Source: a virus. Taken from it: a stretch of 34,331 bases of DNA. Below, in pieces: positions 7,901-16,277 of this stretch. The stretch is from IMG/VR virus record IMGVR_UViG_3300042557_000779, positions 1 through 34,331 of that record; one strand, 5' to 3'. The translations under genes and the position numbers were made by a program. Under the pieces are notes generated by a model. It made no database searches and was not told the origin of the DNA. It was given only the letters and a program-made list of their open reading frames with translations. The stretch's first letter is position 1; each line of letters starts with the position of its first letter.

Positions 7901-8784
7901 GAACATTATTTGTAACTTGTTTATATTCAAAACTTTTTGGATCTGAGTTTGGTGGTAGGGATAGTAGAGATGGTCACTACAAAAATTCACTAAAAAGTCT
8001 TTTAAAGATGTCTGACGCTAAATTTATTTGTTATACGTCAGAAGATCAGATAAATGATTTAAAATCTTTTTTCTATAAACAAAACAAATTTAATGAGGAC
8101 CAAATCCAATTCAAAATCTTCGATTTAAAAAATTGCGAGTATCACCAAAAAATTTCTGAATTAAGGAAAACTCAAAGTAATTTACTACACGATAGATGTT
8201 ATGAAATACAATATTCTAAATTTTTTTGGTGTTTAGAAAATTGTAACAATTCAGATTTTGATTATGTTTTTTGGATAGATGCAGGGTTATCACATAGTGG
8301 ACTGATACCACCAAAGTATTTAGACCAAACAAAAGGATATTGGGAAAAATATTTTGAGTCTGAATTATTTAACAACACACTTTTAAATAATTTAATTAAA
8401 CATACTGGCGAACAGATTGTGGTGTGTGCAAAAGAAAATCAAAGAAACCATTGGTCAAAAACTTTACCAAAAAAATATTATAACAATTATAGTTTTGATA
8501 GACACATTATTGGCGGTTTGTTCGGAGGTAAAAAAGAAAATCTAAAAGACCTTTGTAATTTATTTAACGAAAACATCAAAAATGTTTTAAACAACGAAAC
8601 TGAACTTTACTTAGAAGAAAACATAATGAGTTTAATGTTCTTTAATAATAATGAATTGTTCAACCCACTTCTATTTGATATTTGGTGGCATGAGGAAGAC
8701 TTTATACCTGGTGTTGATTTAAAAGAATTAACCTTAAAAGAAAAAAGTTTTTATAAAATTATAGAAAATCTAAATAATATATAA
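7897..8784 (+). CDS. HtrL/YibB-like putative glycosyltransferase
   Basis: This 295-residue protein carries the WIDAGL signature (W126-I-D128-A-G-L), the central motif of the HtrL/YibB (WlaTC) family of presumed glycosyltransferases. A second landmark, IIGGLFGGKKEN (~205-216), matches the GGFFGG element of the family. It starts inside the end of the GlcNAc-transferase gene (ATGA overlap) and is followed after one base by a larger relative, so the three are very likely co-translated. The family is linked to surface polysaccharide loci in Gram-negative bacteria, but its chemistry is poorly established. The fold call is fairly safe; the substrate is unknown. Confidence 0.75.
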   Translation: MRTLFVTCLYSKLFGSEFGGRDSRDGHYKNSLKSLLKMSDAKFICYTSEDQINDLKSFFYKQNKFNEDQIQFKIFDLKNCEYHQKISELRKTQSNLLHDRCYEIQYSKFFWCLENCNNSDFDYVFWIDAGLSHSGLIPPKYLDQTKGYWEKYFESELFNNTLLNNLIKHTGEQIVVCAKENQRNHWSKTLPKKYYNNYSFDRHIIGGLFGGKKENLKDLCNLFNENIKNVLNNETELYLEENIMSLMFFNNNELFNPLLFDIWWHEEDFIPGVDLKELTLKEKSFYKIIENLNNI

Positions 8785-8785
8785 G

Positions 8786-10453
8786 ATGATAACATTAGTT
8801 ACAGGATTATGGGATATTGGTAGGGGAGACCTATCAGAAGGATGGTCAAGATCTTTTGATCATTATTTAAGTAAGTTCGAACAACTATTACAAGTAGATT
8901 GTAATATGATAATTTTTGGTGATAGTGAGTTAGAAAAGTTTGTTAATCAAAGACGAAGTGTAACCAACACACAATTTGTATTAAGAGATTTAAATTGGTT
9001 TAGAAATAATGAATTTTATAATCAAATTCAATCAATAAGAACAAATCCAAAATGGTATAATCTTGCAGGTTGGTTAAAAGACTCAACACAAGCGAGATTA
9101 GAAATGTACAACCCATTAGTAATGTCAAAAATGTTTTTATTACATGATGCGGTATTATTAGATAAATTTAATTCTGAAAAACTATATTGGATTGATGCTG
9201 GTTTAGCAAACACTGTTCACATGGGTTATTTAACTCATGATAAAGTATTACCAAGGATTGATGATCTTTTTACTAATTTTACATTCATTTGTTTTCCATA
9301 TGTTGCGGATAAAGAAATACATGGTTTTGATATTAATAAAATGGATATCATCACGGGAACAAGAGTTGATAAAGTTTGTAGAGGAGGATTCTTTGGGGGG
9401 CCTGTAAATCTAATAAGACAAATGAATACCCTTTATTATAATTTGATAAAATCAACATTAGAAAGAGGATTAATGGGAACGGAAGAAAGTTTATTTTCAA
9501 TTCTATTATATAACAACCCAACAATAATTGATTATGTTGAGATCGAATCTAACGGTTTAATTTATAAATTTTTTGAAGATGTAAAAAACAATAACTTAGT
9601 TATTAAATCTTTAAAAAAAGAAAGAGTTATTAAAAATAAAACCAATGGTCAAGTTGGTTTATATGTGATAACATTTAATAGCCCAAAACAATTTGAAACT
9701 CTTATCAATTCTATGTTACTATATGACTCTGAATTTTTAGAAAAAACTAATAAATTTTTATTAAATAACTCAACCGATCTATCGACAACACCTGAATATA
9801 TTAAGTTATGTGAACAATATGGATTTGAACATATTAAAAAAGATAATATAGGAATTACAGGTGGTAGAGTATTTGTTGCAGATCATTTTGAAAATTCTGA
9901 AATGGAGTACTATTTGTTTTTTGAAGATGACATGTTTTTCAACATGGGTGCGGATGATGTATGTAAAAATGGGTTTAATAGAAATGTAAGACATCTATAT
10001 AGGAAAGTTCTACAAATTATGAGAAAAGAAAATTTTGATTTTCTTAAATTAAATTATACGGAATTTTACGGTAGTCATGAAAGACAATGGTCTTGGTATA
10101 ATGTAGATCAAGAATTTAGATCAAAACATTGGCCAAACAATCAAAAACTACCAACACACGGACAAGATCCTAACTCTCCTTTTTTAGAATTTAAAAACAT
10201 AAAATCAGTCGACGGTTTACCATACGCAACAGGTGAGATTTATTTATCTAATTGGCCAATTATTTTGTCAAGAGAGGGTAATTACAAGTGTTATATTGAA
10301 ACTAAATTTGATCATCCTTACGAACAAACTTTAATGTCTCATTGTTATAAACAAACAATCAAAGGTAGAATTCATGCCGGTTTACTTCTTCTAACTCCAA
10401 CAGAACACAATAGGTTTGACTTCTATGATGGTAAATTGAGAAAAGAATTCTAA
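8786..10453 (+). CDS. HtrL/YibB-like protein fused to a GT-A-like glycosyltransferase domain
   Basis: Residues 1 to about 285 are a textbook HtrL/YibB domain: WFRNNEFYNQIQSIR (71-85), YNPLVMSKMFLLHDA (108-122), YWIDAGL (134-140), GGFFGG (200-205) and GLMGTEESLFSIL (228-240). From about residue 290 a second domain begins with GLYVITFNSPKQFETLINSM, the first strand and helix of GT-A/GT2-like transferases. FFEDDMFF at 378-385 (E380-D381-D382) sits where the metal-binding acidic motif belongs. The protein therefore appears to hold two transferase modules. It ends the glycosyltransferase operon; a TATTTAT motif follows before the next gene. Co-location with fibre genes suggests virion or host-surface glycan modification. 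Confidence 0.82.
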   Translation: MITLVTGLWDIGRGDLSEGWSRSFDHYLSKFEQLLQVDCNMIIFGDSELEKFVNQRRSVTNTQFVLRDLNWFRNNEFYNQIQSIRTNPKWYNLAGWLKDSTQARLEMYNPLVMSKMFLLHDAVLLDKFNSEKLYWIDAGLANTVHMGYLTHDKVLPRIDDLFTNFTFICFPYVADKEIHGFDINKMDIITGTRVDKVCRGGFFGGPVNLIRQMNTLYYNLIKSTLERGLMGTEESLFSILLYNNPTIIDYVEIESNGLIYKFFEDVKNNNLVIKSLKKERVIKNKTNGQVGLYVITFNSPKQFETLINSMLLYDSEFLEKTNKFLLNNSTDLSTTPEYIKLCEQYGFEHIKKDNIGITGGRVFVADHFENSEMEYYLFFEDDMFFNMGADDVCKNGFNRNVRHLYRKVLQIMRKENFDFLKLNYTEFYGSHERQWSWYNVDQEFRSKHWPNNQKLPTHGQDPNSPFLEFKNIKSVDGLPYATGEIYLSNWPIILSREGNYKCYIETKFDHPYEQTLMSHCYKQTIKGRIHAGLLLLTPTEHNRFDFYDGKLRKEF

Positions 10454-10459
10454 TCGAAG

Positions 10460-10466
10460 TATTTAT
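10460..10466 (+). promoter_or_regulatory. TATTTAT motif upstream of Thr-tailed structural gene
   Basis: Within AGTATTTATAGATAAAAG, 14 bases before the ATG at 10481 and just after the stop of the glycosyltransferase operon, so it could start a separate transcript. Confidence 0.38.
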
Positions 10467-10480
10467 AGATAAAAGATTAG

Positions 10481-11026
10481 ATGGAGTTTTTTATCAGAAA
10501 AAATGCAACACTCCCCGTGTTGAAGATTAACGCTATTAAAGACGGAAGAAGTGACTACAATAGGTCTATGAGATTTATTGAGGATACTGACATCTTTTTT
10601 TCTATGGTAGACACAGAAACCAACATTCCTAGAATAACCTCAAGACCTGCTGGTCTAATGAAAAAAGATCCGTTAGATATTAGTACAGATGCAGAATATT
10701 ATGTGTACTATCAATTTACACCATTTGATACAAAAAAAGTTGCAAGATATAAAGGTCAATTTTTATTTAGAAATGAAACGGGAATATTGACCCTACCTTT
10801 GAGTGAGGAAATATATATAAACGTAATTGAAAGTTTTATAATTGACGATTTTGAATTTCAAAGTTGTTATGTTGTGGATTACCCTTGTTGTTTTGGTCCG
10901 GTACCACCAAGTCCTCCAGGACCTCCTCCAGGTCCAACAACAACTACAACCACAACTATAATACCTACAACTACAACCACAACTATAATACCTACAACTA
11001 CTACTACAACAAGTATTTATATTTAA
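10481..11026 (+). CDS. Structural protein with poly-Thr tail (paralogue A)
   Basis: This 181-residue protein has a beta-rich N-terminal domain (about 1-140) and a proline-rich joint (PPSPPGPPPGP) leading into a threonine tail interrupted by IIP. The N-terminal domain is clearly paralogous to that of the next gene: both start MEF.I..N..LP.LK, share YYVYY.FT..DT, and end LYINVIESFI or IYINVIESFI. Its layout (ligand-like start, YxFT-DT strand, GQFLF strand) recalls N-terminal attachment domains of baseplate upper proteins (BppU-like), but that is a visual comparison only. The Thr tail is mucin-like and a possible O-glycosylation target, adjacent to the glycosyltransferase operon. Confidence 0.7.
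   Translation: MEFFIRKNATLPVLKINAIKDGRSDYNRSMRFIEDTDIFFSMVDTETNIPRITSRPAGLMKKDPLDISTDAEYYVYYQFTPFDTKKVARYKGQFLFRNETGILTLPLSEEIYINVIESFIIDDFEFQSCYVVDYPCCFGPVPPSPPGPPPGPTTTTTTTIIPTTTTTTIIPTTTTTTSIYI
10944..10997 (+). repeat. Perfect 27-bp tandem repeat encoding the Thr tail
   Basis: A 27-base unit (10944-10970) is repeated exactly at 10971-10997, followed by a partial third copy. It encodes a TTTTIIPTT-type block. Its in-frame length allows tail length to vary by whole repeats. Confidence 0.92.
11014..11020 (+). promoter_or_regulatory. TATTTAT motif upstream of paralogue B
   Basis: The motif overlaps the last codons of the poly-Thr gene and ends 15 bases before the ATG at 11036. Here it doubles as coding sequence (SIYI), which weakens the case for a dedicated signal. 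Confidence 0.3.
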
Positions 11027-11035
11027 ATAAAATCT

Positions 11036-11887
11036 ATGGAATTTACAATAGGACAAAATTCAAGCTTACCATTACTTAAATTACAAGTAGTGAATGATGG
11101 TACACAAAATTTTGACTCAATGATGAAGTTTATTGAGACCTCATCTGTGTTTTTTTCCATGATTAAAACGGAAAATGGAATCCCAAAAATATTAACAAAA
11201 AGTGCTGGTTTTGTTGAAAAATTAGAAATGGATCCAAATGCTTCGCCTGAGTATTATGTTTACTACCGATTTACAACTCAAGACACCTCAAAACCGGGAA
11301 GATTTGAAGGTCAGTTTTTATTTATAAATGAAGACGGAACTTTAGTTTTACCAATAAGAGAAAGTTTATATATTAATGTTATTGAAAGTTTCATTGCGAA
11401 TGATTTAACTTATGATCCTTGTTATGTTTTAGAATATAAATGTTGTACAACGCCATTCCCTTCACCAACACCAACACCTACAAAAGAACCGGTAATTAGT
11501 CCAACACCAACAACAACTGCCACCCCAACACCGACAGTTACTCCAACACCAACAACAACACCAAATAAACCTATTTGTCCTCATCCTGTGGTGAGAACTT
11601 TAGTTTACGGTACAGATCAACACGGACCATTTGGAAGTAGTAAAGATAAAGTTTGTGAAGGATATTATTGTTTTTTAAATGGTTCATGTACAACATCAGA
11701 TTATTTAATTAGATATTTTAATGTTGGTGGCCCAAATGTTGGTTCTTTAGTTTTTGATGATGAGATATCATGTTATAAAACAAATGATACAGGATATTTT
11801 ATTTCATGGTATGCAAATGCTTATACCGTATATTACATAGATGATGGTGTAATTACGGACATATACGATTGTGATTGTGACATTTAA
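11036..11887 (+). CDS. Structural protein with Thr/Pro linker and Cys-rich C-terminal domain (paralogue B)
   Basis: This 283-residue protein shares its first ~145 residues with the upstream gene, so the pair arose by tandem duplication. A mucin-like linker of PTPTP and TPTTTP units (about 143-178) replaces the poly-Thr tail. It leads to a unique C-terminal domain of about 105 residues with seven cysteines (YYCFLNGSC, the final DCDCD) and many Tyr. That domain looks like a small disulfide-stabilised or metal-binding head, perhaps a receptor-binding tip. The common N-terminal domain probably docks both proteins on the same virion structure while the tails differ. I recognise no named family. 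The last gene before the polymerase. Confidence 0.72.
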   Translation: MEFTIGQNSSLPLLKLQVVNDGTQNFDSMMKFIETSSVFFSMIKTENGIPKILTKSAGFVEKLEMDPNASPEYYVYYRFTTQDTSKPGRFEGQFLFINEDGTLVLPIRESLYINVIESFIANDLTYDPCYVLEYKCCTTPFPSPTPTPTKEPVISPTPTTTATPTPTVTPTPTTTPNKPICPHPVVRTLVYGTDQHGPFGSSKDKVCEGYYCFLNGSCTTSDYLIRYFNVGGPNVGSLVFDDEISCYKTNDTGYFISWYANAYTVYYIDDGVITDIYDCDCDI

Positions 11888-11918
11888 TATTTGTTGACGA
11901 TAATAAATTAATCATTTA

Positions 11919-11925
11919 TATTTAT
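11919..11925 (+). promoter_or_regulatory. TATTTAT motif in polymerase leader
   Basis: It lies within TTATATTTATTTACG, 57 bases before the polymerase ATG, with a TTTG at 11890-11893 further upstream. A promoter here would give the polymerase mRNA a leader of about 45-50 bases containing the hairpin at 11939-11956. Confidence 0.33.
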
Positions 11926-11938
11926 TTACGAAGGTAAA

Positions 11939-11956
11939 TGCCGACCTAATTCGGTA
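11939..11956 (+). promoter_or_regulatory. Small hairpin in polymerase 5' leader
   Basis: TGCCGA (11939-11944) and TCGGTA (11951-11956) can pair, with one G-U pair, around a six-base loop, 26 bases before the polymerase start. T4 gp43 represses its own translation by binding a hairpin in its leader; a similar role here is speculation, since the stem is short. Confidence 0.25.
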
Positions 11957-11982
11957 GCTAATACACCAAAAGTAAAAAATAT

Positions 11983-14844
11983 ATGATATCACAAGAAGAA
12001 ATTGAAAACTTCCTTGTGGGTAATGACCCTGAGGAATTTATCGTATCGGTAGAGTACGATTACGTATCTGACAAAATCTACAAAATCAAAGAAGTTCCTG
12101 GTAAAGGTAAACAGATCCAAAGAGACACATTGATCTCATTTGCTTGGGTTGGTGATCTACGTGGTCAAAACTTTTACTCATCATCAAAAGGTTTACAAAA
12201 AGAAGCCATGACCAAACATGGTATTATGATTGAGAAACTTAAAACTGAAGGTAATGATCGTTTAGAACGAGGACTTACCTTTATGGTTAAGTCGATGAAA
12301 GGTTATCGAAATCTAATACAATTTTTTAGAGAAGGTGGTGTTGATCCTTGGGGTGAAAAAACAAAAGACCTCATCATGGTACTTCCACCTGTTGAGCAGT
12401 ACCTCATCTCTAAAGAGAAAAGACTATTCAAAGGATTCGAAGAATACAATGACATCACGAGGATGGTATTCGACTTGGAGACGACCTCACTTGAACCCAA
12501 GGATGGTCGTATCTTCATGATTGGAATTAAAACAAACAAAGGTTATAAAAAAGTTATTGAGTGTGCAACACCCGATGATGAAAGAAGAGGACTTGTTGAG
12601 TTCTTTAACATCATCGATGATATTAAACCTTCAATTCTTTCAGGATACAACTCATTCAACTTCGACTGGTATTGGATCTATGAAAGATGTAAAGCATTAA
12701 ACCTCGACATAAAAAAAGTTGCCAAGTCACTAAATCCTGAGAAATCAATTTCAATGAAAGAGTCGATGTTGAAATTGGCAAACGAAGTTGAGAAATTTAA
12801 CCAAACACAAATGTGGGGTTATAACATTATTGATATCCTACACTCAGTTCGTAGAGCTCAGGCAATCAATTCAAACATCAAGGAAGCTGGTTTGAAGTAC
12901 ATTACCAAATATATTGAGGCTGAAGCTCCTGATCGTGTTTATGTAGATCATGATAAGATCGGATCTATGTATCGAGATAAAGAAGAGTATTGGTTAAACA
13001 TTGAAAATGGTAAGTATAAGAAAGTAGGTAATGATCCAAAAGTTGATGATGTTTGTGGAAGACATTCTAAAGTCTATATCAAAACAACAGGAGACGACAT
13101 TATTGAGCGTTATCTTGACGATGACTTGGAGGAAACTCTATTGGTTGATGAAGAGTTCAATCAAGGTTCATTCTTGTTGGCATCATTACTTCCAACAACA
13201 TATGAAAGAGTTTCAACAATGGGTACCGCAACATTATGGAAAATGTTGATGTTGGCTTGGTCTTATAAACATAACTTGGCAATTCCTGCAAAGAATGATA
13301 AAGGGAACTTTGTAGGTGGACTTTCTCGATTGATCCGAACAGGATACTCAAGAAACGTATTAAAACTTGACTACTCGTCTCTTTACCCCTCCATTCAGTT
13401 GGTACACGATGTATTTCCTGAGTGTGATGTGACAGGTGCGATGAAAGGATTATTATCTTACTTCCGTAACACTCGTATCAAATACAAACAACTTGCTGAG
13501 GAATATGCGACGATTGATAAGAAAAAATCAACATCTTATGACCGTAAACAATTACCGATTAAGATCTTCATCAACTCGATGTTTGGTGCATTGTCCGCTC
13601 CACAGGTATTCCATTGGGGTGACATGGACAAAGGTGAAATGATTACTTGTACAGGTCGTCAGTATCTTCGTATGATGATTCACTTCTTTATGGATCGTGG
13701 ATACACACCACTTGTAATGGACACGGATGGTATTAACTTCTCGGTTCCTGAAGGTGTAGAAGAAAGACGTTATGTCGGTAAAGGTCTGAACTGGAAAGTT
13801 GTTGATGGTAAAGAGTATGTTGGTGAAGAAGCGGATGTGATGGAGTTTAACGATCTTGCGATGAGAGGTGAAATGGCACTTGATACTGATGGACAATGGC
13901 CAGCTTGTATCAACTTGGCTCGTAAGAACTATGCTTTGATTACCGCAAAAGGTAAAATCAAACTTACAGGTAACTCAATCAAATCTAAAAAGATGCCGAT
14001 CTACATTGAGAAGTTCTTGGATAAAGGAATTAAATTATTACTTGATGGTAAAGGACAAGAGTTTGTTGAGTGGTATTATGAATACGTACAAAAAATATTT
14101 GATCAGAAAATTCCTTTGATGGATATTGCAAACAAAGCAAAGATCAAACAAACTATCGATGATTACATCGCAAGAAGTAAAACCAAAACTAAAGCGGGAG
14201 CATTGATGTCACGTCAAGCACATATGGAGTTGGCAATCAAAGACAAACTGAATGCTAATCTTGGTGAGGTTATCTTCTATGTAAACAATGGTACAAAGGC
14301 ATCTCATGGGGATGTTCAAAAAGTTAATAAACCAAAGAAAGGTTGGTCTCAAGAACACATTGATAATTACATGAGAGATTGGGGAACAACAATACCTGAA
14401 AACGTAGATTCAATTATTCAGTTAAATTGTTATCGAATTGATCCTTCAGACATTGAAACTAACCCAACAATGACCGGTGAATATAATATTCAGAGAGCAA
14501 TTGCGACTTTTAACAAACGAGTAGAGCCTTTATTAGTTGTGTTCAAACAGGAAGTTAGAAATGGATTATTAGTTAAGAATCCTGAGGATAGACCATTCTT
14601 CACTAAAGTTCAATGTGAGTTAATTAATGGACAACCTTTTGAAGAGGGGGATCAAGACAAATTAGAAGATGTAATGGAAATTTCTGATGAGGAAATGTCT
14701 TTTTGGAATCGTGTTGGTGAAACGCCTTATCACATGTATAAAGATGCAGATCAAACTATGTGGATGTATGTACCCAAAAAAGAGTTAATCCATTTTAATT
14801 CCGTCGGAGGAAAGGATATACCAAACACCGTTGACATTTTGTAA
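11983..14844 (+). CDS. gp43: Family B DNA polymerase (T4 gp43-like) with 3'-5' exonuclease
   Basis: This 953-residue replicative polymerase carries the proofreading ExoI motif FDLETT (D164, E166) and ExoII YNSFNFDW (D228). The polymerase motifs are A, LDYSSLYPSI (D463); B, KIFINSMFGA (K527); and C, MDTDG (D580, D582). Both catalytic aspartates of A and C are present, so it should be active. Motif C reads DTDG rather than the usual DTDS. T4 gp43 is 898 residues, so the length is normal for the family. The ATG at 11983 is preceded by a ~95-base gap and no Shine-Dalgarno. Its last 60 bases overlap a minus-strand gene. It stands alone between fibre and neck genes, with no clamp or helicase-primase beside it. 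Confidence 0.96.
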   Translation: MISQEEIENFLVGNDPEEFIVSVEYDYVSDKIYKIKEVPGKGKQIQRDTLISFAWVGDLRGQNFYSSSKGLQKEAMTKHGIMIEKLKTEGNDRLERGLTFMVKSMKGYRNLIQFFREGGVDPWGEKTKDLIMVLPPVEQYLISKEKRLFKGFEEYNDITRMVFDLETTSLEPKDGRIFMIGIKTNKGYKKVIECATPDDERRGLVEFFNIIDDIKPSILSGYNSFNFDWYWIYERCKALNLDIKKVAKSLNPEKSISMKESMLKLANEVEKFNQTQMWGYNIIDILHSVRRAQAINSNIKEAGLKYITKYIEAEAPDRVYVDHDKIGSMYRDKEEYWLNIENGKYKKVGNDPKVDDVCGRHSKVYIKTTGDDIIERYLDDDLEETLLVDEEFNQGSFLLASLLPTTYERVSTMGTATLWKMLMLAWSYKHNLAIPAKNDKGNFVGGLSRLIRTGYSRNVLKLDYSSLYPSIQLVHDVFPECDVTGAMKGLLSYFRNTRIKYKQLAEEYATIDKKKSTSYDRKQLPIKIFINSMFGALSAPQVFHWGDMDKGEMITCTGRQYLRMMIHFFMDRGYTPLVMDTDGINFSVPEGVEERRYVGKGLNWKVVDGKEYVGEEADVMEFNDLAMRGEMALDTDGQWPACINLARKNYALITAKGKIKLTGNSIKSKKMPIYIEKFLDKGIKLLLDGKGQEFVEWYYEYVQKIFDQKIPLMDIANKAKIKQTIDDYIARSKTKTKAGALMSRQAHMELAIKDKLNANLGEVIFYVNNGTKASHGDVQKVNKPKKGWSQEHIDNYMRDWGTTIPENVDSIIQLNCYRIDPSDIETNPTMTGEYNIQRAIATFNKRVEPLLVVFKQEVRNGLLVKNPEDRPFFTKVQCELINGQPFEEGDQDKLEDVMEISDEEMSFWNRVGETPYHMYKDADQTMWMYVPKKELIHFNSVGGKDIPNTVDIL

Positions 14845-15132
14845 CTCAACACAAGCACCCTTACCAATTGAGATTTCATCCCAATCTTCGTCTATTCGAC
14901 CTATGTCGGGAACAATTACACAGTTGGTAAGTGTTTTTATTTTAACTCGTTCTGTTGTTGTTGAATCTAGTTTTACTTTTGATTGTGCAACATCTCTTAC
15001 GATTAAAAGAGTTTCACCATTAGTTATGTAAGTTTCATTACTGTTTATTACAACATCAAACGATTCAAAATTAAATGATTGATTTCCTTTTATTACGGTT
15101 TTTCTAACTGGTTTGTTTCTTATAATTGACAT
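14785..15132 (-). CDS. Small structural-type protein overlapping the polymerase end
   Basis: This 115-residue, beta-rich protein ends VELQNVNGVWYILSSDGIKMD, a C-terminal pattern common in phage fibre and head-decoration proteins. It contains alternating hydrophobic strands (ETLLIVRD, RVKIKTLTNCVIVPD) and no signal peptide. Its 3' end overlaps the last 60 bases of the polymerase on the other strand, and that overlap encodes its recognisable C-terminal motif, so both readings look genuine. It starts 4 bases after the stop of the gp13-like gene, indicating co-transcription with the neck protein. A minor capsid, neck or fibre role is inferred. Confidence 0.72.
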   Translation of the reverse strand: MSIIRNKPVRKTVIKGNQSFNFESFDVVINSNETYITNGETLLIVRDVAQSKVKLDSTTTERVKIKTLTNCVIVPDIGRIDEDWDEISIGKGACVELQNVNGVWYILSSDGIKMD

Positions 15133-15136
15133 AAAA

Positions 15137-16264
15137 TTAAATTACATATATCTGACGAGGCATAGCTCTAAACTTAAGAGTTTTGTTTAAGTTTTCAGCT
15201 AACAAAGCTTCTCTTTCCATCACTTTTTCAGGACGAAGTCTTGTTAATCTTCCTTCAGGGCCGATTAATTCCTCAGCTAATTTAGCCTTTTCATCTTTAC
15301 CCTCAGTACCTAATGTTGCATAATCCATAGTTAAGTCACCATCAGGAGTCTTTAAGTTACCACTAAATTTACCACGAACTCTCGCTAAAGTTTCTTTACA
15401 GTAAGCAATAAACCATCTACGAACCCAAACTTGAGCAGGATTATTTAGTTTGTACCAACTTATTTTATTGAATGGGACATCGGAAGGTAAAAGAACAATA
15501 TCAGGATTATCAGCTAAACACTTATCTCTATCACCTTGTGAAGTATCATAATACCAATACCAAACTTGACCTTTTGCTAATTCAGCATTACCGAAGTCAA
15601 ATTTACCACCTGGAGTGTTCAAAAGGTGTAATGCTTTTTTACCACCAGGGAGTGCTGTAATATAATAAGTTAAATCTCCCGCAAATATTCTTCTTTGGAT
15701 GTTAACTTCTTGCATTCTTAATAATGTATCGAAGGCAGGTGTTAAATAATAACTTCCCGCCATATTACCAATTTGTGCAAGACCTCCACCACCACCAAGT
15801 CCAGTTCCATTACCAATACCCGCAAAACCACCTAAACCAAACATTAAGTTGTTTAATGTTGATGGAGTAAACCATAATACTTCATTTATCTCACGACCCG
15901 CAGGTATCTCATAAATCTGTTGGTTAGGTACTAACTGTATAAAGTCTTTTTTAATTTCCCAATCACCACCTGCCTGTAGACCAACAATTTTGGAATAAGC
16001 ATAAGTGTACCTTGTTTCAAAATCTAAACTTTTAGTAATAAAGGCTCTTGATAAAGATTGTGTGTCTAAATTTAAATTATTTAATGTGGTCCATTGAGAT
16101 TCAATTAACCAATCTTGAACATATTGAGAATAATCGTCAATTGAATATTCTAATAATGTGTCCATCATTTCATCTTCCAATTCCACAGATCTTAAAGGTG
16201 CACCCAATAAGTGTCTAACTTTTTGATAGAATTGACTTCTTTCTGGTTCGTCGATTATTGCCAT
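15137..16264 (-). CDS. Neck protein, T4 gp13-like (tentative)
   Basis: This 375-residue protein has a helical N-terminal part (MMDTLLEYSIDDYSQYVQDW) and a central region with a Gly-rich insertion (about 142-170, GLGGGGG). A C-terminal half follows with WVRRWFIAYCKETLARVRGK (a helix typical of head-completion and neck proteins) and LNKTLKFRAMPRQIYVI at the end. In T4, gp13 and gp14 form the head-tail neck. Here gp14- and gp15-like genes lie just across the minus-strand block, which supports the call. The start ATG at 16264 follows an ATATTTATAA motif with a 13-base gap. Sequence similarity to gp13 is judged by eye; a profile search would settle it. Confidence 0.6.
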   Translation of the reverse strand: MAIIDEPERSQFYQKVRHLLGAPLRSVELEDEMMDTLLEYSIDDYSQYVQDWLIESQWTTLNNLNLDTQSLSRAFITKSLDFETRYTYAYSKIVGLQAGGDWEIKKDFIQLVPNQQIYEIPAGREINEVLWFTPSTLNNLMFGLGGFAGIGNGTGLGGGGGLAQIGNMAGSYYLTPAFDTLLRMQEVNIQRRIFAGDLTYYITALPGGKKALHLLNTPGGKFDFGNAELAKGQVWYWYYDTSQGDRDKCLADNPDIVLLPSDVPFNKISWYKLNNPAQVWVRRWFIAYCKETLARVRGKFSGNLKTPDGDLTMDYATLGTEGKDEKAKLAEELIGPEGRLTRLRPEKVMEREALLAENLNKTLKFRAMPRQIYVI

Positions 16265-16277
16265 AGGATTTTTTATT

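Noticed and set aside
10793-11079. Frames rich in Cys/Arg/Ser or Asn/Tyr over the poly-Thr region
   Set aside because: Shadows produced by the ACN repeat read in other frames.
13552-13896. 114-residue minus-strand frame in the polymerase gene
   Set aside because: Fully inside conserved polymerase motifs B and C on the other strand; His/Thr/Ser-rich nonsense-like composition.
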